From Candidatus Aminicenantota bacterium (GTDB lineage Bacteria; Acidobacteriota; UBA6911; RPQK01; JAJDTT01), in assembly GCA_026706325.1 (NCBI GenBank), contig JAPOYZ010000091.1, positions 1 through 10,921 on the forward strand: 10,921 bases of DNA, in the 5' to 3' direction. Below are positions 1 through 4,710 of the stretch, in pieces. Position 1 is the stretch's first letter, and every line of letters begins with the position of its first letter. A model generated the notes under the pieces. That model worked only from the letters and a program-made list of their open reading frames with translations. It was not told the origin of the DNA and did not search any database. A program made the translations under genes and the position numbers.

Positions 1-312
1 TGGTTCAACACCAACGCCGGATTCGAGAGGAGTTCCGCCAGGGCTCCCGAGGGGACCCACAAGCGGACCTTCCCCTTCCGCTTCAGCAATCTCCGTTCCG
101 CCCCCGTCGACTTCTGGGACATCAGTGTCATCAAGGACACCTTCATCAAGGAGGGACACCGGCTCCGCTTTCAGGCCCAGTTCCTGAACGCCTTCAACCA
201 CGCCAGCTTCGGCCCCGTCGTCACTAACCCCACCAGCGGCAGCTTCGGTTTGGTTCAGCGGGACGTGACCTGGCCCAGACGGATCATGCTGGGAGTGAAG
301 TACATCTTCTGA
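1..312 (+). CDS. TonB-dependent receptor, C-terminal fragment (Oar-like)
   Basis: This is an open frame from the window edge to a TGA at 310-312, giving the last 103 residues of a protein that begins outside the window. The fragment reads like the end of an outer-membrane beta-barrel: alternating hydrophobic and polar strands, a final strand 'RIMLGVKYIF' and a C-terminal Phe, the usual BAM recognition residue. The stretch 'FLNAFNHASFGPVVTNPTSG' resembles the C-termini of large carboxypeptidase-regulatory/TonB-dependent receptors (about 1000 residues) that are abundant in Acidobacteriota. By family these sit in the outer membrane and import or bind large substrates, often oligosaccharides, using TonB energy. 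The substrate cannot be read from this piece. No terminator with a U-tract follows; a palindrome at 379-398 lies 67 bp downstream. Confidence 0.8.
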   Translation, partial: WFNTNAGFERSSARAPEGTHKRTFPFRFSNLRSAPVDFWDISVIKDTFIKEGHRLRFQAQFLNAFNHASFGPVVTNPTSGSFGLVQRDVTWPRRIMLGVKYIF

Positions 313-378
313 GGAAAGAGGGGAGCTTCTCCACCGGCTCGGTCCGGCGGTCGCCCGGTAGAAAAAGGAAAGGACAAG

Positions 379-398
379 CGGCGGTTTCCTAACCGCCG
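379..398. repeat. Intergenic palindrome copy 1 (inverted relative to copy 3)
   Basis: Perfect 8-bp arms CGGCGGTT (379-386) and AACCGCCG (391-398) surround the loop TCCT. With its flanks (377-403) this copy matches the reverse complement of copy 3 with flanks (506-531), apart from one extra T in the loop. It is therefore the same element in opposite orientation. No T-run follows, so an intrinsic terminator is unlikely; a dispersed REP-like element is the better reading. Confidence 0.7.
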
Positions 399-431
399 AA
401 CTCCGGTGTGACAAACTTGGCGACGAAGACT

Positions 432-450
432 GGGCGATTGGAAATCGCCC
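432..450. repeat. Intergenic palindrome copy 2
   Basis: Perfect 8-bp arms GGGCGATT (432-439) and AATCGCCC (443-450) surround the loop GGA. The loop and overall design match copy 3, and the G-to-A change in one arm is compensated by a C-to-T change in the other, so pairing is kept. Both copies are followed by CTCCT-like sequence (451-455 and 530-534). Confidence 0.7.
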
Positions 451-510
451 CTCCTTCGCTCATTCCTCCTCTCCCCCAGGTGCTCGTTTCCTCATGCACA
501 TTCAAGAGTT

Positions 511-529
511 CGGCGGTTGGAAACCGCCG
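511..529. repeat. Intergenic palindrome copy 3
   Basis: Perfect 8-bp arms CGGCGGTT (511-518) and AACCGCCG (522-529) surround the loop GGA. It lies about 67 bp beyond the end of the converging dioxygenase gene and in the same spacer as two relatives. The spacer 313-596 holds these three palindromes and no credible gene. Confidence 0.7.
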
Positions 530-596
530 CTCCTCGCAGACATTCGTCCATCCGGCCGGATGGGCTACCCTCGGGAATCCGGGAATCAGAAGGAGG

Positions 597-1562
597 TCAG
601 GCGCAGCGGGGATCGTCCTCGACCCAGCGTTGGAACTTGGGGTTATCGACCTGGGCGAGATGGTCTCGTGCCTGACGCCAACTCTCGGCCCAGACTTCCG
701 GATCCCGGAGCTCCGACTCGGGATTGGAACGGCTCCGCGCCACGAAACCGGGAAACCAGGGCCGCCCGGTGGCCTGTCCGGTGGGGTTGTAGCGAAGATC
801 GAAGCTGCATCGCAGGTCGTCGCTTCGATTGGGAAGTGAGCTGTGCATGGTCAGCTTGTGCATGAAGAGCACGTCGCCCGCCTTCATGGGCAGGGGGATG
901 GCCCCCGCGCCGATGAACCGGTCGGGAATCTCGAACTTTCCCGGTGACGTGCAATGCAAGGACAGACCCCGTTTGTGACTGCCCGGGACAACCATCAGGC
1001 ACCCGTTCTCCTTGGTGGCGTCCGTGACCGGAATCCAGACCGTCAGCATCTTGGTGGAGTCGGCGTCCGGAGTCACCACGCCCTGGTCCTGATGCCAGAA
1101 GGTGCGCGAGATCAGCGAGTTCGATTGCACCTCGTCTGACAGCAGGCGCTGGGGCGGCTTGATGCGGATGTGCTGGACCGGATTGGAGTAGATCTCGGAG
1201 CCGATGAAACTTTCGACGGCATCCAGCAGTCCCGGGTTTCTGAGCAGATGGAACACCTCGGGCGGATGATGGATCGGGGTGTCGGGGTAGATCCCGCTCT
1301 GCGGCAGCGAGATCTCCATCCGCTGAAAGAAGGCGCCGCCCGTCGCGCTGACGACGGCGGCCAGACGCGGCCCGAAAGACAGGTCCTCATAGGTGCTGGT
1401 AAGGACCCCCTCCTCCACCAGTTGACGGCTGAGCTCATCCACGAGCCGCTCGTAGTGGTCCAGTATGGGCTGGAGATCACGCTCTGGGTCCAGGATTCCC
1501 TCCAGCACCACGTAGCCTTGCTCCTCGAATTGCTGCATGAAACCGTTGGTCGTTGCAGTCAT
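597..1562 (-). CDS. Phytanoyl-CoA dioxygenase family Fe(II)/2-oxoglutarate oxygenase
   Basis: A 321-residue protein of the PhyH family (non-heme iron, 2-oxoglutarate-dependent hydroxylases; cytosolic). Visible iron and cosubstrate ligands are the HxD motif in 'TFWHQDQG' (His157, Asp159), the distal His240 in 'LTMHSSLPNRS', and Arg251, 11 residues after that His as in human PhyH, for 2-oxoglutarate. The 'NGCLMVVPGSHK' segment is also typical. I start at the ATG whose complement ends at 1562, because AGGAG lies 6 nt upstream and the family N-terminus 'GFMQQFEEQGYVVLEGIL' follows directly. A longer frame opens at 1655 but adds 31 unconvincing residues. The gene stands alone, convergent with the TonB receptor and divergent from the toxin-antitoxin pair. 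PhyH paralogues hydroxylate many small molecules, so the substrate is unknown. True phytanoyl-CoA activity is not implied. Confidence 0.9.
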   Translation of the reverse strand: MTATTNGFMQQFEEQGYVVLEGILDPERDLQPILDHYERLVDELSRQLVEEGVLTSTYEDLSFGPRLAAVVSATGGAFFQRMEISLPQSGIYPDTPIHHPPEVFHLLRNPGLLDAVESFIGSEIYSNPVQHIRIKPPQRLLSDEVQSNSLISRTFWHQDQGVVTPDADSTKMLTVWIPVTDATKENGCLMVVPGSHKRGLSLHCTSPGKFEIPDRFIGAGAIPLPMKAGDVLFMHKLTMHSSLPNRSDDLRCSFDLRYNPTGQATGRPWFPGFVARSRSNPESELRDPEVWAESWRQARDHLAQVDNPKFQRWVEDDPRCA

Positions 1563-1763
1563 GGCCGACTCCTGCAATTGCGGTTCAAACCGTTTTTCTT
1601 CTGCCACGTCAATGCCCAGGTCGCTATCGATTGAGCGTTCGCTGGACAATTGCAATTAATTCCCCACAATACGCCTCTCCAGCGTTCCGTGGCAAGATTG
1701 AAACCAAGCTGCCATCGGTGAGGCTCGGGACATTCACTACGGGGTCTCAAGTCATGGGCTCAC

Positions 1764-1793
1764 TTGATCTGAAGATACAATTTGTATTACATA
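1764..1793 (+). promoter_or_regulatory. Candidate promoter of the toxin-antitoxin operon
   Basis: In an AT-rich stretch just before the antitoxin, TTGATC (1764-1769) lies 18 bp from TACATA (1788-1793), a weak sigma70-like pair. The spacer contains the perfect palindrome ATACAA-T-TTGTAT. The match is approximate and other -10 choices exist nearby (for example TATTAC, 1785-1790). Confidence 0.35.
1775..1787. promoter_or_regulatory. Candidate antitoxin operator (palindrome)
   Basis: ATACAA (1775-1780) and TTGTAT (1782-1787) form a perfect inverted repeat with a single central T. It lies 37 bp before the antitoxin start and within the proposed promoter spacer. Phd/YefM antitoxins are known to bind short palindromes at their own promoter and repress the operon, so this is the natural operator candidate. 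That role is inferred from position. Confidence 0.4.
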
Positions 1794-1823
1794 CTACATT
1801 AAATTGAACAGCGGGAGAGAGCG

Positions 1824-2069
1824 ATGCGTACTGTTCCCTTGAGAATTGCCAACCAGAAGTTCTCGAAGCTGGTTCAAGAGGTTGAGAACGGTCAGGAATT
1901 CCTGATTACCCGGAGAGGCCGTCCGATTGCCGAGCTTGTACCCCACCGGGCTGACAAGACCACAGACCCAAACTGGAATGCGGCTTTCCGGCAGATGATG
2001 ACCCGCCTGAGGGAGGGTGCCTCGCTCGGAGGTCTGAGAATCGATCGGGACGAGATTCATGAACGTTAA
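1824..2069 (+). CDS. Type II antitoxin, Phd/YefM family
   Basis: An 81-residue protein with the Phd/YefM fold signature: N-terminal 'LRIANQKFSKLVQEVENGQEFLITRRGRPIAELVP' spans the DNA-binding and dimer part (about residues 6-40), and the charged C-terminal tail (about 48-81) would wrap and neutralise the toxin. Length is normal for the family. GGGAGAG lies about 6 nt before the ATG. By family the protein represses its own operon and inhibits its partner toxin. The partner is the PIN protein at 2180, but the 110-bp gap between them is unusual, since such pairs normally overlap or nearly touch. The flanking DNA upstream is AT-rich compared with the rest of the window, which fits acquisition by transfer. 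Confidence 0.88.
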   Translation: MRTVPLRIANQKFSKLVQEVENGQEFLITRRGRPIAELVPHRADKTTDPNWNAAFRQMMTRLREGASLGGLRIDRDEIHER

Positions 2070-2115
2070 CCGGAATGGACCACCGCTTTGTAGAACGGTC
2101 GCGGAGATGAATCTC
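2052..2115 (+). other. Inverted repeat between antitoxin end and toxin start
   Basis: GAGATTCAT (2052-2060, in the last antitoxin codons) is exactly complementary to ATGAATCTC (2107-2115) in the gap before the toxin. The enclosed 46 nt include the antitoxin stop and smaller complementary stretches (GACC 2078-2081 with GGTC 2097-2100). In the mRNA this could fold into a stem that separates expression of the two genes. The pairing is seen; the function is inferred. Confidence 0.35.
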
Positions 2116-2179
2116 ATCCTACCGCACCCGTCCGTCGAAGTCCGAAGTTTCCGGGACAAGACGGGTTCGGCGGTGAGCA

Positions 2180-2647
2180 ATGCCGGTTAGATCCGTCCCC
2201 AGGCGCTTCTCCATTGACACCAACATCCTGGTGTATGCGGTCGACCGCGACGCCGGACTCCGGCACGATGAAGCCGTCGAGCTGATCGGTCAGGCGGCGA
2301 CTTGCGACTGCGTTTTGACGGTCCAGTCGCTAGCGGAATTCTTTCGAGCCACCACGCGAAAAGGGCTGCTTGATCCGGCGCACGCGGGAGCTTTCGTGCG
2401 AAGTTGGCTCGGTCTGTTCGATCTCGCCTCAGCGGACGATCAGGCATTGGTCGATGCCATGGATGTCGTAGAGGAACACCGGCTATCGTTCTGGGACGCC
2501 ATGCTGTGGGCCGCCGCCCGCCGCGCACGCTGTTCGACGATTCTGACCGAGGATTTACAAGATGGCCGGCGCCTGGGTGGGGTCGAGTTTCTGAACCCAT
2601 TCAAGACCGAAAATAGAGATCGTTTGGCGCTGTTGCTGGGATACTGA
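2180..2647 (+). CDS. PIN-domain toxin (VapC-like ribonuclease)
   Basis: A 155-residue PIN-domain protein. The acidic metal-binding residues stand where expected: Asp13 in 'SIDTNILVYA', Glu53 in 'SLAEFF', Asp106 in 'SFWDAMLWAAA', and Asp125/Asp128 in 'LTEDLQDG'. Such toxins are Mg/Mn-dependent RNases that cut tRNA or rRNA when not held by the antitoxin. All catalytic positions are present, so the toxin looks intact. The ATG at 2180 has only a weak upstream GGTGAG very close to the start; the RFSIDTN motif begins nine residues in, so a slightly later start is not excluded. The pairing of a Phd-type antitoxin with a PIN toxin is common. The gap before it holds a possible 27-codon ORF (2107-2190) that overlaps the toxin start, but its evidence is poor. 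Confidence 0.88.
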   Translation: MPVRSVPRRFSIDTNILVYAVDRDAGLRHDEAVELIGQAATCDCVLTVQSLAEFFRATTRKGLLDPAHAGAFVRSWLGLFDLASADDQALVDAMDVVEEHRLSFWDAMLWAAARRARCSTILTEDLQDGRRLGGVEFLNPFKTENRDRLALLLGY

Positions 2648-2745
2648 TCCTCGGCGGCTTACAGTTTCGAAAAACCCTTCCCTCATGAGGTCTTCAGGCT
2701 CAACGTGGAGTGCTGGCTGTTTGGACCGTGCCCGCCGATCTTTCC

Positions 2746-2774
2746 TTGACGGGTCCCGGCCCGCTTCCTAACAT
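2746..2774 (+). promoter_or_regulatory. Sigma70-type promoter for the ATPase gene
   Basis: TTGACG (2746-2751; 5 of 6 matches to the -35 consensus) and TAACAT (2769-2774; 4 of 6 matches to the -10) are separated by exactly 17 bp. They lie in a 193-bp spacer, about 67 bp upstream of the ATPase start, on the correct strand. This is the best promoter match I found in the window. Confidence 0.5.
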
Positions 2775-2840
2775 GGGGCGCCGGTCCGGTCCCGCAGCGA
2801 ATTCCGCCTCCGGGGCCGCCAATTTCGAGCCGAGCAAGCC

Positions 2841-3440
2841 ATGTTTCTCAAGATACTCTCCCACCCCGTCTTCCTGAACCTGAACTTCCACATGCCGATG
2901 ATCGTCGATCTGCGTCATCCCCTCATCATGCTGAGCGGTGAGAACGGATCGGGGAAGTCGACGCTGCTTCATTCCATCTGCCATGCGCTCAGGGGTGAAA
3001 GACTGCAGCATTATTCGTATCGTCTCGAGACCCGGGACGTGGAGATCAAGGAGGTTCGCCTCTTCGACGCCGAGCAGCACAACCCCCGCAATCAGTTGCA
3101 CCTCTTCAAGGACGAGCCGCAGATGCTGGAGTTCCTCCATGTCGCGAGCCATGGCCAGATCATGCTCTCGCTCTTCCAGGAGTCGTTTCCCAAGCTCCCC
3201 GATGGGACGGTGCTCCTGCTGGACGAGCCGGAGATGGCCCTGTCCCAGTCGAACCAGCGCCGAGTGCTCAAGATGCTCATGGAACTGGTGGATCAGAAGA
3301 ACATGCGCATCGTCACGGCGACCCATTCGCCGATTCTGTTGGAGTCTCCGCACACCTACGTCATTGATCTGGACCAGGCCGTGAACCGCAACGTCCTCCC
3401 CGACGATCTGCCGGTGCCGGGTCAGAGCACGATCAACTGA
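2841..3440 (+). CDS. Compact SMC/ABC-like ATPase (AAA ATP-binding protein)
   Basis: A 199-residue ATPase with a full nucleotide-binding set: Walker A GENGSGKST (33-41), a degenerate signature 'SHGQ' (103-106), Walker B 'VLLLDEPE' (124-131) and switch His162 in 'TATHSP'. The 'LIMLSGENGSGKSTLLHSI' and 'ATHSPILL' phrasing is that of stand-alone predicted ATPases related to COG3910/AAA_15/AAA_21, not of transport ABC subunits. It has no coiled-coil arms and is somewhat shorter than I would expect for the group; the region between Walker A and the signature is only about 60 residues. No transporter or nuclease partner is adjacent. The radical SAM gene follows 46 bp downstream on the same strand, so co-transcription is plausible. 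Role unknown. The RBS before the ATG is weak. Confidence 0.82.
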   Translation: MFLKILSHPVFLNLNFHMPMIVDLRHPLIMLSGENGSGKSTLLHSICHALRGERLQHYSYRLETRDVEIKEVRLFDAEQHNPRNQLHLFKDEPQMLEFLHVASHGQIMLSLFQESFPKLPDGTVLLLDEPEMALSQSNQRRVLKMLMELVDQKNMRIVTATHSPILLESPHTYVIDLDQAVNRNVLPDDLPVPGQSTIN

Positions 3441-3486
3441 AGCGTCCAACCGCGCCCGCTGGAGCCCGCTGCTCGAAGCCCGTAGA

Positions 3487-4380
3487 GTGGGAAGGATGGA
3501 TATCACCTTGCGGGAGGTGGGAAACGTCCTCACCCGGACCAGCGGCTACCTGAAGACCGTCACTTCCCACTCGCTCCAGCCCTATCGGGGGTGCAGTTTC
3601 GGCAACTCACTCTGCGGCGCCGGTTGCTACGTCCGGCACAATCCCTTTCTGACCCGGGGACGCGCCTGGGGGAGTTTTCTGGAGGTCCGGGAGAACGCTG
3701 CCGCTTCCTACCGGCGGCACTGGCGGCGGGAAAGGAACTGGGCCCGCCGCTGCCGAGAGCGTTTCGGAGTCTTCCTGTCCAGTTCCACCGAGCCCTTTCT
3801 GCCCCAGGAATTCCGCTACCGTGTCACCGGCGGCGTCCTGGAGGCCATGTTGGAGCAGCCGCCCGACCTGCTGGTGCTTCAGACCCACTCCCACCGGGTG
3901 ACGGATTATTCGGACCTCTTCCTGGAACTCTCACGCCGCTGCCGGCTTCGGATTCATATTTCCATCGAGACCGATCTCGACGGCGTCCCCGGCCTGCCCG
4001 GCCACGCCAGCTCCGTCGATCGACGTTTCGAGGCAGCTTCCCGGCTCCGGCGATTCGGCCTTTTCACCGTGATCACCGTTTCTCCCCTGCTGCCCATCCG
4101 GGATCCGGAGCGATTCTTTCGCCGAATCGGTGAAGCCGCCGACCGGGTCGTGATCGACCATTTTGTCGAGGGGGACGGAACCCCCGACGGGTCACGGACA
4201 CTGAAGACGGCGTTGCCTCAAGCGATGATGCAGGTCGACAAGGAATCTGTCGGTCTCGCCTACAGGGACCGTATGGTTCAGGTGGCTCGCGACATCCTCC
4301 CGGGGCGGGTCGGAATCGGCATCGATGGGTTTGCGGGCCGGTATTTGACAAGCGGCCGGCCCATGGTCGAACATTGCTGA
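3487..4380 (+). CDS. Radical SAM protein, SPL-like superfamily, atypical Cys spacing
   Basis: A protein of 297 residues if started at GTG 3487, or 294 from ATG 3496; the start is not settled because GGGAAGG directly abuts the ATG. Near the N-terminus 'LQPYRGCSFGNSLCGAGCYVRHN' (split here as residues 30-52) resembles the 'NPYxGCxxxCxYCYxR' entry of COG1533/spore photoproduct lyase-like proteins. The cysteines are Cys36, Cys43 and Cys47: C-x6-C-x3-C instead of C-x3-C-x2-C. Later segments fit a radical SAM TIM barrel: 'LLVLQTHSHRVTDY' (about 128-141), 'LRIHISIETDLDGV' (153-166), 'FTVITVSPLLPI' (192-203). By family it would bind a 4Fe-4S cluster and cleave SAM to a 5'-deoxyadenosyl radical. I recall relatives with the same 'GCSFGNSLCG' phrase, so the spacing may define a subfamily rather than an error. 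The substrate is unknown. Confidence 0.78.
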   Translation: MGRMDITLREVGNVLTRTSGYLKTVTSHSLQPYRGCSFGNSLCGAGCYVRHNPFLTRGRAWGSFLEVRENAAASYRRHWRRERNWARRCRERFGVFLSSSTEPFLPQEFRYRVTGGVLEAMLEQPPDLLVLQTHSHRVTDYSDLFLELSRRCRLRIHISIETDLDGVPGLPGHASSVDRRFEAASRLRRFGLFTVITVSPLLPIRDPERFFRRIGEAADRVVIDHFVEGDGTPDGSRTLKTALPQAMMQVDKESVGLAYRDRMVQVARDILPGRVGIGIDGFAGRYLTSGRPMVEHC

Positions 4381-4388
4381 GTTCCACA

Positions 4389-4460
4389 GGCTCCGGCGTC
4401 GGAGTGGTGGCGGTTCCAGGGACTTGGGCGGCCCACGGAGCCGAGCAGGAGGGGTCCTGC
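4389..4460 (+). other. Possible structured RNA leader
   Basis: Directly after the radical SAM stop, GGCTCCG (4389-4395) can pair with CGGAGCC (4436-4442), while its CTCCG (4391-4395) can instead pair locally with CGGAG (4400-4404). A perfect hairpin GCAGGA-GGGG-TCCTGC follows at 4445-4460. The arrangement precedes a very strong ribosome-binding site. It looks like a leader with alternative folds, but GC-rich DNA yields such pairings by chance and no known riboswitch class was recognised. Confidence 0.3.
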
Positions 4461-4480
4461 CAATTGAGGGTATTGCCCGG

Positions 4481-4494
4481 AAAGGAGGTGATTC
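4481..4494 (+). promoter_or_regulatory. Near-perfect Shine-Dalgarno sequence
   Basis: AAAGGAGGTGATTC matches 13 of 14 bases of the sequence complementary to the conserved 3' end of bacterial 16S rRNA (AAAGGAGGTGATCC). GGAGG ends 7 nt before a GTG. No other gene in this window has an RBS approaching this strength. Confidence 0.7.
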
Positions 4495-4495
4495 A

Positions 4496-4540
4496 GTGGA
4501 TATAGATAAACATGGTATGGCGGAGGTGGCGTCCTTCTAA
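4496..4540 (+). CDS. Candidate 14-residue small ORF
   Basis: GTG at 4496 opens a 14-codon frame, predicted peptide MDIDKHGMAEVASF, ending with TAA at 4538-4540. The support is its near-perfect Shine-Dalgarno at ideal spacing and its lower GC, unlike the surrounding spacer. It lies 115 bp after the radical SAM gene on the same strand. A hairpin (4526-4550) overlaps its last codons and places the stop in the loop. The next gene is on the opposite strand and converges, so it is not a leader peptide for a downstream gene. Possibilities are a short bioactive or modified peptide, a regulatory ORF inside a small RNA, or a decoy ribosome-binding site. I do not recognise a peptide family. Confidence 0.4.
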   Translation: MDIDKHGMAEVASF

Positions 4541-4550
4541 CGGAAGCCAC
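4526..4550 (+). other. Hairpin over the small ORF stop codon
   Basis: GTGGC (4526-4530) pairs with GCCAC (4546-4550); after one G/A mismatch TCC (4532-4534) pairs with GGA (4542-4544), leaving a 7-nt loop that contains the TAA stop. The following TCTTGTC is only modestly T-rich, so a classical terminator is not convincing. Confidence 0.4.
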
Positions 4551-4621
4551 TCTTGTCAAGTGGTGTCAAGGAGGGTTTCCTGAGGGAAGGGGACCCAACG
4601 CCACCGAAACCATTCCTTTCT

Positions 4622-4652
4622 GGGCCCCGCGCCTGACCCCAGGCCGGGGCCC
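4622..4652. terminator. Possible terminator hairpin between convergent genes
   Basis: GGGCCCCG (4622-4629) pairs with CGGGGCCC (4645-4652); after a bulged C, GCCTG (4631-4635) pairs with CAGGC (4640-4644) around an ACCC loop. This is a 13-bp stem, the strongest hairpin I found. It sits between plus-strand transcription from the left and the minus-strand SDR gene. Neither side has a clear T-run (TTCGCATT on the plus strand), so it may act as a barrier or depend on other factors. Confidence 0.4.
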
Positions 4653-4669
4653 TTCGCATTCCAGGAGGG

Positions 4670-4687
4670 GGGGACATTCCTGTCCCC
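4670..4687. repeat. GGGGACA/TGTCCCC palindrome (REP-like)
   Basis: Perfect 7-bp arms GGGGACA (4670-4676) and TGTCCCC (4681-4687) enclose the loop TTCC. Palindromes of this GGGGACA...TGTCCCC type recur between genes in many bacteria, so a dispersed REP-like element is likely. It lies 23 bp from the SDR stop, where it could also serve in 3'-end formation. On the plus strand it is followed by GTCTTCATTTCC. Confidence 0.5.
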
Positions 4688-4710
4688 GTCTTCATTTCCT
4701 CCGTATTCAT

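Noticed and set aside
379..529. A CRISPR array reading of the three palindromes
   Set aside because: Units are not identical, one is inverted, spacing is irregular (about 33 and 60 bp), and no cas gene is present.
1581..1600. CGGTTCAAACCG followed by TTTTTCTT, resembling a small plus-strand terminator
   Set aside because: The stem is only 4 bp with a 4-nt loop and lies in the 5' leader of a minus-strand gene, with no plus-strand gene to terminate.
1563..1655. A 31-residue N-terminal extension of the PhyH-family protein
   Set aside because: AGGAG with 6-nt spacing marks the ATG at 1562, and the family N-terminus begins there.
2107..2190. A 27-codon ORF in the toxin-antitoxin gap
   Set aside because: GGAG abuts its ATG with no spacer, it overlaps the toxin start out of frame, and it has no recognisable features.
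2681..2690. CCTCATGAGG palindrome after the toxin gene
   Set aside because: A 10-bp palindrome is common by chance; it has no T-run and no link to a promoter.
2700..3533. A 277-codon minus-strand frame opposite the ATPase gene
   Set aside because: The plus strand encodes a full Walker A/B and switch-His set; the antisense translation has no recognisable motif.
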